Positions 7,557 through 15,632 of a stretch of 64,000 bases of DNA are shown here, one piece after another. The first letter of the stretch is position 1; each line of letters starts with the position of its first letter. The stretch comes from Pseudomonas sp. MWU13-2105 (GTDB taxonomy: Bacteria; Pseudomonadota; Gammaproteobacteria; Pseudomonadales; Pseudomonadaceae): NCBI RefSeq assembly GCF_023242315.1, contig NZ_JALLIY010000017.1, positions 62,001-126,000 of the forward strand, read 5' to 3'. The notes under the pieces were generated by a model. That model was given only the letters and a program-made list of their open reading frames with translations, was not told the origin of the DNA and did not search any database. A program made the position numbers and the translations under genes.

Positions 7557-8891
7557 ATGACATTCGCCACACTCGGCCTGATCGAACCCCTGACGCGGGC
7601 CCTGGACACCCTGGGTTACCAGACCCCCACACCGATCCAGGCCCAGGCCATTCCCGCCGTATTGGCCGGCCGCGACCTGATGGCCGCGGCCCAGACCGGC
7701 ACCGGCAAGACCGCCGGTTTCGCCTTGCCGCTGCTGCAACTGCTGACCATGGAAGGACCGAAGGTCACCGCCAACTCGGTGCGTTCGCTGATCCTGGTGC
7801 CGACCCGCGAGCTGGCCGAGCAGGTGCATGAAAGTGTGCGTCAGTACGCCGAGCACCTGCCGCTGAGCACCTATGCGGTGTACGGCGGCGTCAGCATCAA
7901 TCCGCAGATGATGAAGCTGCGCAAGGGCGTCGACCTGCTGGTGGCGACTCCCGGGCGCCTGCTCGACCTGTATCGCCAGAACGCCCTCAAGTTCAACCAA
8001 CTGCAGACCCTTGTGCTCGACGAAGCCGACCGCATGCTCGATCTCGGTTTCCAGGAAGAGTTGGGCAATATCTACAAGGCCCTGCCGAAGAAGCGCCAGA
8101 CCCTGCTGTTTTCCGCGACCTTCTCCGATGCCATCCGCCTGCTGGCCGGGCAGATGCTCAACGACCCGCTGAGCATCGAAGTCAGCCCGCGTAACGTCGC
8201 CGCCAACACCGTCAAGCAGTGGCTGGTGACGGTGGACAAGAAGCGCAAGCCGGAGCTGTTCGTGCACCTGATGCGCAAGCAGCACTGGAAGCAGGTATTG
8301 GTGTTCGCCAAGACTCGCAATGGTGTCGACCAACTGGTGGAAAAACTCCAGGGCCTGGGCATCAATGCCGATGGCATCCACGGCGACAAGCCCCAGGCTA
8401 CCCGCCAGCGTGCGCTGGACCGCTTCAAGGCGAGCGAGATCCAGATCCTGGTGGCCACCGATGTGGCGGCCCGTGGCCTGGATATCGAGGACTTGCCGCT
8501 GGTGGTCAACTTCGATCTGCCGATCGTGGCCGAGGATTATATTCACCGGATCGGTCGTACTGGCCGTGCCGGCGCCACCGGTGAGGCTATTTCCCTGGTC
8601 TGCGCCGATGAGGTAAATCTGCTGTCGGCCATCGAGACCCTGACCCGTCAGACTCTCAAGCGCCAGGACGAAGCCGGTTTCGAGCCGGATCACCGGGTGC
8701 CGGACACCGATGCCTCGGGCAGTGTGATCAAGAAACCGAAGAAGCCGAAAAAACCGAAGGCCGCCGGCGGCAAGCGCAACCTGGGCAAGTGGGTCGACAG
8801 CGGCGAGAAGCCGGAAGACGTGGTGCAGTCGATCAAGCCGGTGCGCAAGGTACCGGTGTTCAATACCGGGCCGCGCAAGCGCAAGCCGTAA
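7557..8891 (+). CDS. rhlE: DEAD-box RNA helicase, RhlE type
   Basis: 444 residues. Helicase motifs in order: Q motif (TPTPIQAQAI, 23-32), Walker A AQTGTGKT (45-52), PTRELAEQ (about 82-89), TPGR, DEAD (about 155-158), SAT (about 187), and in the second RecA domain ATDVAARGLDI and HRIGRTGRAG. The C-terminal tail (about 385-444) is Lys/Pro/Gly rich (KKPKKPKKPK), giving non-specific RNA binding. RhlE proteins remodel structured RNA in ribosome assembly and mRNA decay. Several rhlE paralogues are usual in Pseudomonas, so the symbol is at subfamily level. Confidence 0.88.
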   Translation: MTFATLGLIEPLTRALDTLGYQTPTPIQAQAIPAVLAGRDLMAAAQTGTGKTAGFALPLLQLLTMEGPKVTANSVRSLILVPTRELAEQVHESVRQYAEHLPLSTYAVYGGVSINPQMMKLRKGVDLLVATPGRLLDLYRQNALKFNQLQTLVLDEADRMLDLGFQEELGNIYKALPKKRQTLLFSATFSDAIRLLAGQMLNDPLSIEVSPRNVAANTVKQWLVTVDKKRKPELFVHLMRKQHWKQVLVFAKTRNGVDQLVEKLQGLGINADGIHGDKPQATRQRALDRFKASEIQILVATDVAARGLDIEDLPLVVNFDLPIVAEDYIHRIGRTGRAGATGEAISLVCADEVNLLSAIETLTRQTLKRQDEAGFEPDHRVPDTDASGSVIKKPKKPKKPKAAGGKRNLGKWVDSGEKPEDVVQSIKPVRKVPVFNTGPRKRKP

Positions 8892-8896
8892 GGTTG

Positions 8897-8967
8897 TGTG
8901 GGGCGCCGGGCTCCCGCGAAGAGGCCCTTGAGGCCGCCAGAGGCTTCGCGGGCAAGCCAGCTCCTAA
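8897..8967. repeat. Diverged REPIN
   Basis: GTGTGGGGCGCCGGGCTCCC with GCGAAGAGG at the left faces CTTCGCGGGCAAGCCAGCTC at the right. It fills the convergent gap between rhlE and the flavoprotein gene. Confidence 0.6.
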
Positions 8968-9022
8968 AGTTGTCTGCGTTAGCCGTTACTCCTCTGGGAG
9001 CACTTCCCCTCGCCGGTAACTC

Positions 9023-10261
9023 TCAAGCCTGGCGCCGCAACCACTCCAGCATCCCTTGTCCCGCCACCCGCCCGCTGGCAAAGCAGGCGGTGAGCAGGTA
9101 GCCGCCAGTCGGCGCTTCCCAGTCGAGCATCTCGCCGGCGCAGAACACCCCGGGCAAAGCCTTGAGCATCAGTCGCTCGTCCATTGCCTCGAACGGTACG
9201 CCACCCGCGCTGCTGATGGCCTCGTCCAGCGGCCGCGCCTTGACCAGCGTCAGCGGCAGGGCCTTGATGGCGCCGGCCAGACGCGCCGGGTCGGCAAAGG
9301 TCTGGGCATTGGTCAGCTCGCGCAGCAACGCAGCCTTGATGCCGTCGATCCCCAACTGGCTATGCAGGTGCTTGGCCATGGAACGCGAGCCACGCGGCTT
9401 GGCCAGCGCGGCCTGGACCTTGGCCAAGGACTTTCCGGGCAGCAGGTCGATCTCGATGGTCGCGCTGCCGTCCTGGTTGATCTGCTGGCGAATCGGCGCG
9501 GACAGCGCGTAGATCAGGCTGCCTTCGATGCCGCTGGCGGTGATCACGCATTCACCCAGGCGCGGCGTGCCGTGGGGCAGGGCGATGGCGACGTTCTTCA
9601 GCGGCGCACCGGCAAACTTGCCGCGCAGGACCTCGCTCCAGGCCGCGACGTCGAAGCCGCAGTTACTCGGTTGCAAGGGCGCGACCGTCACCCCTTGTCG
9701 CTCCAGCAGCGGCAGCCAGGCTCCGTCGGAGCCCAGTCGTGCCCAACTGCCGCCGCCCAGGGCCAGGAGCGTGACCTCGGGACGCAGGGTTTTTTCGCCC
9801 TCGGGGCTGTGGATAACCAGCTTGCCGTCGCGCCAGCCCTGCCAGCGATGGCGGGTGTGGATAACTACCCCGGCTTCGCGCAGGCGCTTGAGCCAGGCAC
9901 GCAGCAGCGGGGCGGCTTTCATATCGCTGGGGAAAACCCGACCGGAACTGCCGACGAAAGTAGTTATCCCCAGGCCGTGAATCCACTCGCACAGTTCATC
10001 GGCGCCAAAAGCCCGGAGCAGCGGGGCGATGTATGGCGCACGTTCGGCGTAGCGGGATAGGAACGCCGGATAGGCTTCGGAATGGGTGATATTCATGCCG
10101 CCGACGCCGGCGAGCAGGAACTTGCGCCCGACCGAAGGCATGCCGTCATAGAGATCGACCTGGATACCCGCCTGGCTCAGCACCTCGGCGGCCATCAGGC
10201 CGGCGGGGCCGCCACCGATAATGGCGACGTGGGGGGAGGGGGCGGGGGCTGGCTGGGTCAT
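9023..10261 (-). CDS. TIGR03862/HI0933-family FAD-dependent oxidoreductase (BaiN-like)
   Basis: 412 residues. The N-terminal Rossmann motif AIIGGGPAGLMAAEVL (about 14-29) binds FAD. GRKFLLAGVGGMNITHSE (about 46-63) and the C-terminal VFCAGEMLDWEAPTGGYLL (about 372-390) are hallmark stretches of the HI0933/YhiN group. The family contains flavoproteins of mostly unknown substrate; BaiN of gut clostridia is a relative. It is a single gene convergent with rhlE. Confidence 0.85.
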   Translation of the reverse strand: MTQPAPAPSPHVAIIGGGPAGLMAAEVLSQAGIQVDLYDGMPSVGRKFLLAGVGGMNITHSEAYPAFLSRYAERAPYIAPLLRAFGADELCEWIHGLGITTFVGSSGRVFPSDMKAAPLLRAWLKRLREAGVVIHTRHRWQGWRDGKLVIHSPEGEKTLRPEVTLLALGGGSWARLGSDGAWLPLLERQGVTVAPLQPSNCGFDVAAWSEVLRGKFAGAPLKNVAIALPHGTPRLGECVITASGIEGSLIYALSAPIRQQINQDGSATIEIDLLPGKSLAKVQAALAKPRGSRSMAKHLHSQLGIDGIKAALLRELTNAQTFADPARLAGAIKALPLTLVKARPLDEAISSAGGVPFEAMDERLMLKALPGVFCAGEMLDWEAPTGGYLLTACFASGRVAGQGMLEWLRRQA

Positions 10262-10380
10262 GGCGGGCGGCGAATTGGCTGAACGAGCCGGGCATTCTAC
10301 GTTTTTCCACCGATGATGTGGTGTACGCGGCCCCTGGGGCTGGTCTGCTGATGTCCCCCGCTCCTCTGTATGACACGGAT

Positions 10381-10408
10381 CCTACAGGAGATCGCATTCT
10401 CTTGTAGG
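10381..10408. repeat. Short inverted repeat in intergenic gap
   Basis: CCTACAGGAGA and TCTCTTGTAGG form an 11-base stem with a six-base loop in the gap 10262-10541. TGTAGGA is also the outer end of REP variants here, so this may be a REP relic. It has no T-run, so a terminator role is not supported. Apart from this and an A-rich stretch near 10440, nothing else is seen in the gap. Confidence 0.4.
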
Positions 10409-10541
10409 AAGGATGATGGCTTCAGAGACGCTGTACGAAAAACATACAGTCTTGCGCAGCCCTTTCCCCATAAGGCCCGCAGCGTATTTCACTCAGGTTA
10501 TCCACAGGCGGTTCCACAGCCATTGTGGGTAAGCCCAGGCT

Positions 10542-11462
10542 TCAGTGACAACCTGATGACGCCCAAACCTCCTGCGCGCTGTGGTGCAGGATTCCGTGGC
10601 GCCGGGCCAAGGCCTGGCGATCCTTGCTGTAGCCGCCGCCGATCACCCCGACCACCGGGATATCGCGGCCCAGGCAATGGCGCATGACGCTTTGATCGCG
10701 GGCGGCCACCCCTTCATCGGTCAGCTTCAGGTAACCCAGGGCATCGTCCTTGTGCACGTCCACACCGGCGTCGTATAGCACCAGGTCCGGTTGGTAGAGC
10801 GGCAGCAGGTAATTCAGGCTGTCATCCACCACCTTGAGGTAGTCGCTGTCGCCCATGCCCATCGGCAAGGGGATGTCCCAGTCGCTGTGGGCCTTGCGCG
10901 CCGGGAAGTTTTTCTCGCAGTGCAGGGAGACCGTGATGGCGTCCGGGGTGTGTTCCAGGATGCGCGCCGTACCATCGCCCTGGTGCACGTCGCAATCGAA
11001 GATCAGCACGCGCCCCACACGACCGCTTTCCAGCAGGTAGCGGCTGATGATCGCCAGGTCGTTGAAAATGCAGAAACCCGCCGGGTGATCGTAATGGGCA
11101 TGGTGGGTACCGCCCGCCAGGTGACAGGCCAGGCCGTGTTCCAGTGCCTGTTCGGCGGCCAGCAGCGAGCCGCCCACCGCGCGCACGGTGCGTCGCGCCA
11201 GGGCCTCGTTCCAGGGCAGGCCGAGGCGGCGCTGGTCTTCGCGGGACAGTTCGCCGGCCATATAGCGCTCGATATAGCCACGATCGTGGGCCAGGGCGAG
11301 GATATCCACAGGGCAGATCCGCGGGCGCAGCAGGTCGGCGTCGCGGGTCAGGCCGCTGTCCACCAGGTGATCGCGCAGCAGGCGGAATTTGTCCATGGGA
11401 AAGCGATGCTCCGCGGGAAAGTCCGGACTGTAGTCATCGTGGTAGATCAAAGGCAGCGGCAT
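10542..11462 (-). CDS. Histone deacetylase-family (Zn-dependent) hydrolase
   Basis: 306 residues covering the arginase/deacetylase fold. Active-site signatures are the His-His pair GGTHHAHYDHPAGF (H120, H121), the metal-binding DCDVHQGDGT (D156, D158, H160), and YDAGVDVHKDD with a further Asp ligand. The family removes acetyl groups from lysine, polyamines, acetoin-related or other small amides; the substrate is not determinable. ATG at 11462 begins MPLPLIYHDDYSP, the typical start; the open frame upstream is non-conserved. It is divergent from a GNAT acetyltransferase gene 93 bases away. Confidence 0.9.
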   Translation of the reverse strand: MPLPLIYHDDYSPDFPAEHRFPMDKFRLLRDHLVDSGLTRDADLLRPRICPVDILALAHDRGYIERYMAGELSREDQRRLGLPWNEALARRTVRAVGGSLLAAEQALEHGLACHLAGGTHHAHYDHPAGFCIFNDLAIISRYLLESGRVGRVLIFDCDVHQGDGTARILEHTPDAITVSLHCEKNFPARKAHSDWDIPLPMGMGDSDYLKVVDDSLNYLLPLYQPDLVLYDAGVDVHKDDALGYLKLTDEGVAARDQSVMRHCLGRDIPVVGVIGGGYSKDRQALARRHGILHHSAQEVWASSGCH

Positions 11463-11555
11463 GGCGAATTCATGTAGGAAGAGGTGAATGATCTTATCAG
11501 CGCGATACACTGACGAGCAGGGCGTCCGCGTTGAAAGAATCCGGAGGGAGAGTTG

Positions 11556-12125
11556 ATGGAGCCGATACTGCAACTTGAGAGTGCACGCTTGCTGTTGCGT
11601 CAGTGGCGCGACGAGGACTTGCCGGAATTCGCCCGGATGTGTGCCGATCCTCAGGTAATGCGCTACTTTCCGACGGTTCTCAATCGTCTGGAAAGTGCTG
11701 CGCTGATCGGTCGGATTCGCGGGCATTTCGCCGAATACGGCTTTGGCCTGTGGGCGCTGGAGCGCAAGGACAGCGGTGCCTTTATCGGCCTGACCGGGTT
11801 GATGCAGGTGAACTTCGACGCCGACTTCACCCCGGCGGTGGAAATCGCCTGGCGCCTGTCCAGCGAACACTGGGGCCTGGGCTATGCCAGCGAGGCGGCC
11901 TGGACCGCCTTGCGCTGCGGTTTCGAGCGCCTGTCCCTGGACGAGGTCGTGGCCTTCACCAGTGAGAGCAACACGGCCTCGCAGAAGGTCATGCAGGCTA
12001 TCGGCATGCATTACGATCCGCAGTCCGACTTCAGTCATCCGCTGCTGGCCGCTGAACATCCATTGCGTCGTCACGTGCTCTACCGCATCAGCCACGCGCA
12101 ATGGCTACGCACCCTGCAAGGATAA
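11556..12125 (+). CDS. GNAT-family N-acetyltransferase (RimJ/RimL type)
   Basis: 189 residues with the RimJ-like pattern LESARLLLRQWRDEDLPEF at the start, the acetyl-CoA-binding motif region WGLGYASEAAW (about 107-117) and the following ESNTASQKVMQAIGM. Members acetylate ribosomal protein N-termini or small molecules. A strong GGAGGGAG lies six bases before ATG 11556. It is divergent from the deacetylase-family gene. Confidence 0.88.
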   Translation: MEPILQLESARLLLRQWRDEDLPEFARMCADPQVMRYFPTVLNRLESAALIGRIRGHFAEYGFGLWALERKDSGAFIGLTGLMQVNFDADFTPAVEIAWRLSSEHWGLGYASEAAWTALRCGFERLSLDEVVAFTSESNTASQKVMQAIGMHYDPQSDFSHPLLAAEHPLRRHVLYRISHAQWLRTLQG

Positions 12126-12201
12126 CCCCGGGGTTGGCCGATCCGCTGCACCGCCGCAAGCGGTAAACGCTGTATCATTCGAGGCCTGTGGTGACGTCCA
12201 C

Positions 12202-12288
12202 TGCAGGAGTTGGCTTGTCGGGACCCCGCACTGCAGCGATGGCGGCGGTGAACCTGGCATCGCCATCGCTGGCAAGCCAGCTCCTGCA
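12202..12288. repeat. REPIN, TGCAGGAG type
   Basis: TGCAGGAGTTGGCTTGTCGG faces TGGCAAGCCAGCTCCTGCA, with GCGATGG and CCATCGC inside. It lies between the GNAT gene and tesB. Confidence 0.8.
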
Positions 12289-12414
12289 AGGGACGCGGTG
12301 TGTTCAATATTTCAGTTCCGCATGATCGGCACTGGAAGCCCCCGACCACACAAGCACGGATGGCTTGATCTCGTCGTTAAGTGAACAGTATTGCCCTGTG
12401 TGAGGAGCGTTTGA

Positions 12415-13284
12415 ATGAGCCAAGTGCTGGAAGACCTGGTCGACTTGCTGACCCTGGAACCGATTGAAGAAAACCTGTTTCGCGGCCGCAGCCAGGACCT
12501 GGGCTTTCGCCAGTTGTTCGGCGGCCAGGTGCTTGGCCAGTCGTTGTCGGCGGCCAGCCAGACGGTCGAGGAAGCGCGGCATGTGCATTCGCTGCACGGT
12601 TATTTCCTGCGTCCGGGCGATGCCGGCCTGCCGGTGGTCTACTCGGTCGACCGGGTGCGCGACGGCGGCAGTTTCAGTACCCGGCGCGTCACGGCGATCC
12701 AGAAGGGCCAGCCGATCTTCACCTGTAGCGCCTCGTTCCAGTACGACGAAGAAGGCTTCGAGCACCAGAGCAGCATGCCGCAGGTGGTGGGGCCGGAGAA
12801 CCTGGCGACGGAGCTGGAGCTGACCCAGCAACGCGCGCACCTGATTCCCGAGCACATGCGTGAAAAGCTCCTGTGCCCCAAGCCCATCGAAGTGCGCCCG
12901 GTCACCGAGAAGGACCCTTACAATCCGCAGCCGGCGGACCCGGTCAAGTACGTCTGGTTCCGCGCCGACGGGGCGCTGGCCGACTTGCCGGCGTTGCATA
13001 AATACCTGCTGGCCTACGCTTCGGACTTCGGCCTGTTGACCACCTCGTTGCTGCCCCATGGCAAGTCGGTGTGGCAGAAGGATATGCAGGTCGCCAGCCT
13101 TGACCATTCGCTGTGGTTCCATGCCGACCTGCGCGCTGATGACTGGTTGCTCTATGCCATGGACAGCCCCTGGGCCGGTAACTCCCGCGGGTTCTCCCGG
13201 GGCAGCGTGTACAACCGCGCCGGCGTGCTGGTGGCCTCGGTGACCCAGGAAGGCCTGATCCGTCATCGCAAGGATTGGGCATGA
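12415..13284 (+). CDS. tesB: Acyl-CoA thioesterase II
   Basis: 289 residues, the normal TesB length, with two fused hotdog domains. Typical stretches are FRGRSQDLGFRQLFGGQVLG (about 22-41), HSLHGYFLRPGD and, in the C-terminal hotdog, SLDHSLWFHADLRADDWLLY followed by GSVYNRAGVLVASVTQEG, which carry the catalytic Asp, Ser/Thr and Gln positions. It hydrolyses medium- and long-chain acyl-CoA to free acid and CoA in the cytoplasm. GAGGAG precedes ATG 12415. The stop overlaps the HAD gene start. Confidence 0.93.
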   Translation: MSQVLEDLVDLLTLEPIEENLFRGRSQDLGFRQLFGGQVLGQSLSAASQTVEEARHVHSLHGYFLRPGDAGLPVVYSVDRVRDGGSFSTRRVTAIQKGQPIFTCSASFQYDEEGFEHQSSMPQVVGPENLATELELTQQRAHLIPEHMREKLLCPKPIEVRPVTEKDPYNPQPADPVKYVWFRADGALADLPALHKYLLAYASDFGLLTTSLLPHGKSVWQKDMQVASLDHSLWFHADLRADDWLLYAMDSPWAGNSRGFSRGSVYNRAGVLVASVTQEGLIRHRKDWA

Positions 13285-13874
13285 GTCTGGCCGAGGTACG
13301 GCATTGGGTGTTCGACATGGACGGCACCCTGACCGTGGCCGTGCACGATTTCGCCGCGATCCGCGTGGCCCTGGCGATTCCGCCGGAACACGACATCCTC
13401 ACGCATCTGGCGGCATTGCCGGCCGATGAAGCCGCGGCCAAACATGCCTGGTTGCTGGAGCACGAGCGGGATCTGGCGCTGGGCTCGAAGCCGGCGGTGG
13501 GGGCGGTGGAGCTGGTGCGTGAGTTGGCCGGGCGCGGTTATCGCCTCGGCATCCTGACGCGCAACGCCCGCGAGCTGGCCCATGTGACGCTGGAGGCGAT
13601 TGGCCTGGCGGACTGTTTCGCCGAGGCCGATGTACTGGGGCGCGATGAGGCGCCGCCCAAGCCGCATCCGGGCGGTTTGCTGAAGCTGGCCGAAGCCTGG
13701 AACGTGGCGCCGAGCGAGATGGTGATGGTCGGTGATTATCGCTTCGACCTGGATTGCGGGCGGGCGGCGGGGGCCAGGACGATATTGGTCAATCTGCCGG
13801 ACAACCCGTGGCCGGAACTGACGGATTGGCATGCCGAGGATTGCCTGGCGCTTCGGCAGATGCTTTCGGCTTGA
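13281..13874 (+). CDS. HAD-superfamily phosphatase
   Basis: 197 residues with the HAD motifs in order: nucleophile FDMDGTLT (D12, D14), motif II ILTRNARE, lysine motif PKPHPGGL and motif IV VGDYRFDLDCG. The cap is small and helical, as in phosphoglycolate-phosphatase-like proteins; the substrate is unknown. The ATG at 13281 overlaps the tesB stop by four bases (ATGA), so the two are translationally coupled. Confidence 0.88.
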   Translation: MSLAEVRHWVFDMDGTLTVAVHDFAAIRVALAIPPEHDILTHLAALPADEAAAKHAWLLEHERDLALGSKPAVGAVELVRELAGRGYRLGILTRNARELAHVTLEAIGLADCFAEADVLGRDEAPPKPHPGGLLKLAEAWNVAPSEMVMVGDYRFDLDCGRAAGARTILVNLPDNPWPELTDWHAEDCLALRQMLSA

Positions 13875-13885
13875 TAATGCACCTC

Positions 13886-14018
13886 TGTGGCGAGCGGGCT
13901 TGCCCGCGCTCGACTGCGAAGCAGTCGCAAAATCGATCACCGTGTTCTACCTGACACACCGCGATCACTGGTTTTAGGGCTGCTTCGCAGCCCAGCGCGG
14001 GCAAGCCCGCTCGCCACA
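13886..14018. repeat. Long REP doublet, GTGGCGAGCGGGC family
   Basis: TGTGGCGAGCGGGCTTGCCC at the left and GGGCAAGCCCGCTCGCCACA at the right are exact inverted copies, enclosing GACTGCGAAGCAGTCGC and GGCTGCTTCGCAGCC palindromes and a central segment with TTCTACCTGACACA. A second copy of the same architecture is at 55405-55537. Confidence 0.85.
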
Positions 14019-14027
14019 ATGGATCGC

Positions 14028-15017
14028 TTACTTCCCGAACAACGCCTTCTGCCCCTGCGGCGAAGTCAGCATGCCATCACCGTTATGCCCAACCCCGGGC
14101 ACCTCGACCAGCGTCTGCGTGAACCCTTGCGGATGACGCTGTTGCAGGTAGGCAAAGTAGTTATGCCCGCGAATCAATCGATAAGCCCCCTGGGCCTCCG
14201 CGCCGCAGCTCTTGTCCAGGGCCGGATGATTTGGGTCGGTGTCCTGCTGCCCCAGCAGGTAGGTGATATCGCGCTGTCCGTAAGCCTGTTCCAACTGCGC
14301 CGGTGACTGCCCCTTGGCGTAGTCCGGCAGGTTCTGCAGGCCATACTTCCAGTCGTTGAACCCCGGGCAACTCGCCGGATTGAACCCCGCCACCGGCCGC
14401 TGGGCGCTGAAATAAGCGTAGGACGACGGGTTGGCGATCACATACCGCAGCTTGATGCCGCTCCCGGCCAACTGCGTATCGCCATGCCCCACCAGCGCAT
14501 AGCGCTGCACCACCTGGCCACCGCCGGAGTGCCCGGCGACGACCACCTCGCGCAGGGCCGGAAACTTCTTCCGATTGCCCAGGCGCGCCAGGACTTCATC
14601 CAGGGCCGCATAGGAACTCATCGCCGCCGGCCCGGTCGAGTCCGCGCCGGCCATCCAGTCATCACCCTGCCAGCGCAGCAGGTTGCCCGGCAGGTGATTG
14701 CGCCGCCCATCGCTTTCATTGAGGAACTGCGGGGCGATGATCAGGGTGTTGCGCGCCTGACCCGCCTGGGCCGCGGCGGTTTCCGCGCTTCGCAGGTAGG
14801 TCATGGCATTGCGCAGCCGTCCGTGCACGATGATCAGCACCCGCTGCACATCAGGCATCGGTCCTTGCCAGTCGCGATTGAGCCCGACGCTCAGCTCTCC
14901 GGCCGACAGCTTCAAGTGATTGGGGCTGACTTCCTTGACCCCGTTTTCAGCGGCCTGGACCTGGCCGCCGATGACGCACATGCCCAACAACAATGACCCG
15001 AACAGTGTTCTTTTCAT
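14028..15017 (-). CDS. Secreted alpha/beta-hydrolase-fold protein
   Basis: 329 residues. A signal peptide (MKRTLFGSLLLGMCVIGGQV, cleavage near QAA-EN) directs it out of the cytoplasm. VLIIVHGRLRNAMTYLRSAE is the oxyanion-hole region, and VVVAGHSGGGQVVQRYAL (about 158-175) is the nucleophile elbow with the catalytic Ser. EVPGVGHNGDGML near the C-terminus supplies the His. The substrate is unknown. The start directly abuts the stop of the upstream metallopeptidase relic. Confidence 0.85.
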   Translation of the reverse strand: MKRTLFGSLLLGMCVIGGQVQAAENGVKEVSPNHLKLSAGELSVGLNRDWQGPMPDVQRVLIIVHGRLRNAMTYLRSAETAAAQAGQARNTLIIAPQFLNESDGRRNHLPGNLLRWQGDDWMAGADSTGPAAMSSYAALDEVLARLGNRKKFPALREVVVAGHSGGGQVVQRYALVGHGDTQLAGSGIKLRYVIANPSSYAYFSAQRPVAGFNPASCPGFNDWKYGLQNLPDYAKGQSPAQLEQAYGQRDITYLLGQQDTDPNHPALDKSCGAEAQGAYRLIRGHNYFAYLQQRHPQGFTQTLVEVPGVGHNGDGMLTSPQGQKALFGK

Positions 15018-15590
15018 TCACAGACTCTTGGCGGCGAAGGTATCGCATTGGTTGAGTTGCCCTTGGGCGAAGCCGGTCTTGAACCCGCGCACCCGCTGCG
15101 GGGAGGTGCCATGAGTGAAGGAGTCGGCACCACGCGTCCCTGACCCTGCTGCTGCAGGCGATCATCACCGATAGCGTTGGCGGCATTCAAGGCTGCTGCG
15201 ATATCGTCGGGTTCCAGCCATTTCAGACGTTGCTGAGCATAGACCTCGGCCAGGCAGTCGGCTTATAGCTCCTGGCGGACCGGCAGGCTGCCGTCGCCTT
15301 CCATCTTTTGCCCTTGTTGGCGGGCCGCCTGCGTCTTGGCGGACACGCCGAGCAGGGTTTGTACGTGATGGCCGACTTCGTGGGCGATGACATAAGCCTG
15401 GACAAAGTCTCCAGAGGCCTTGAAACGCCGGGACATTTCGCGGAAGAAGTCCAGGTCCAGGCAGACCCGTTGATCCGCCGGACAATAGAACGGCCCGCTG
15501 GTGGAGAAGGCGAGGCCGCGGGCGGAGGCGACCCGCCGGCGGAACCGCACCAGGGTCGGGTCTTTGTATTGACCGGCGGCCCGCCCGATA
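15018..15590 (-). pseudogene. Neutral zinc metallopeptidase (YpfJ/KPN_02809-like) relic
   Basis: The C-terminal half of a YpfJ-type protein is recognisable: GPFYCPADQRVCLDLDFF, then the zinc motif AYVIAHEVGHHVQTLLG. Three lesions are seen. The N-terminal half is missing at the terminator of the MFS gene. A TAA at about 15263-15265 replaces the usual Gln codon between EL and ADCLAEVYAQ. A one-base deletion near 15130 moves the end (DSFTHGTSPQRVRGFKTGF, finishing DTFAAKSL) into another frame. The HEVGHH site is intact but the gene cannot give a full protein. Confidence 0.8.
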
Positions 15591-15596
15591 AACCGC

Positions 15597-15620
15597 AAGA
15601 GGCCCGGAGTCGGGCCTCTG
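15597..15620 (-). terminator. Intrinsic terminator of the MFS transporter gene
   Basis: Read on the minus strand, CAGAGGCCCG and CGGGCCTCTTG form a strong stem with a four-base loop followed by GCGGTTTAT, directly after the MFS stop codon (15633). Confidence 0.75.
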
Positions 15621-15632
15621 CGGAGGGTGGGG

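Noticed and set aside
10430..10465. LexA-like CTGTA...TACAG sequence
   Set aside because: The spacing between CTG and CAG is 13 rather than the 10 of a LexA box, and no SOS gene follows.
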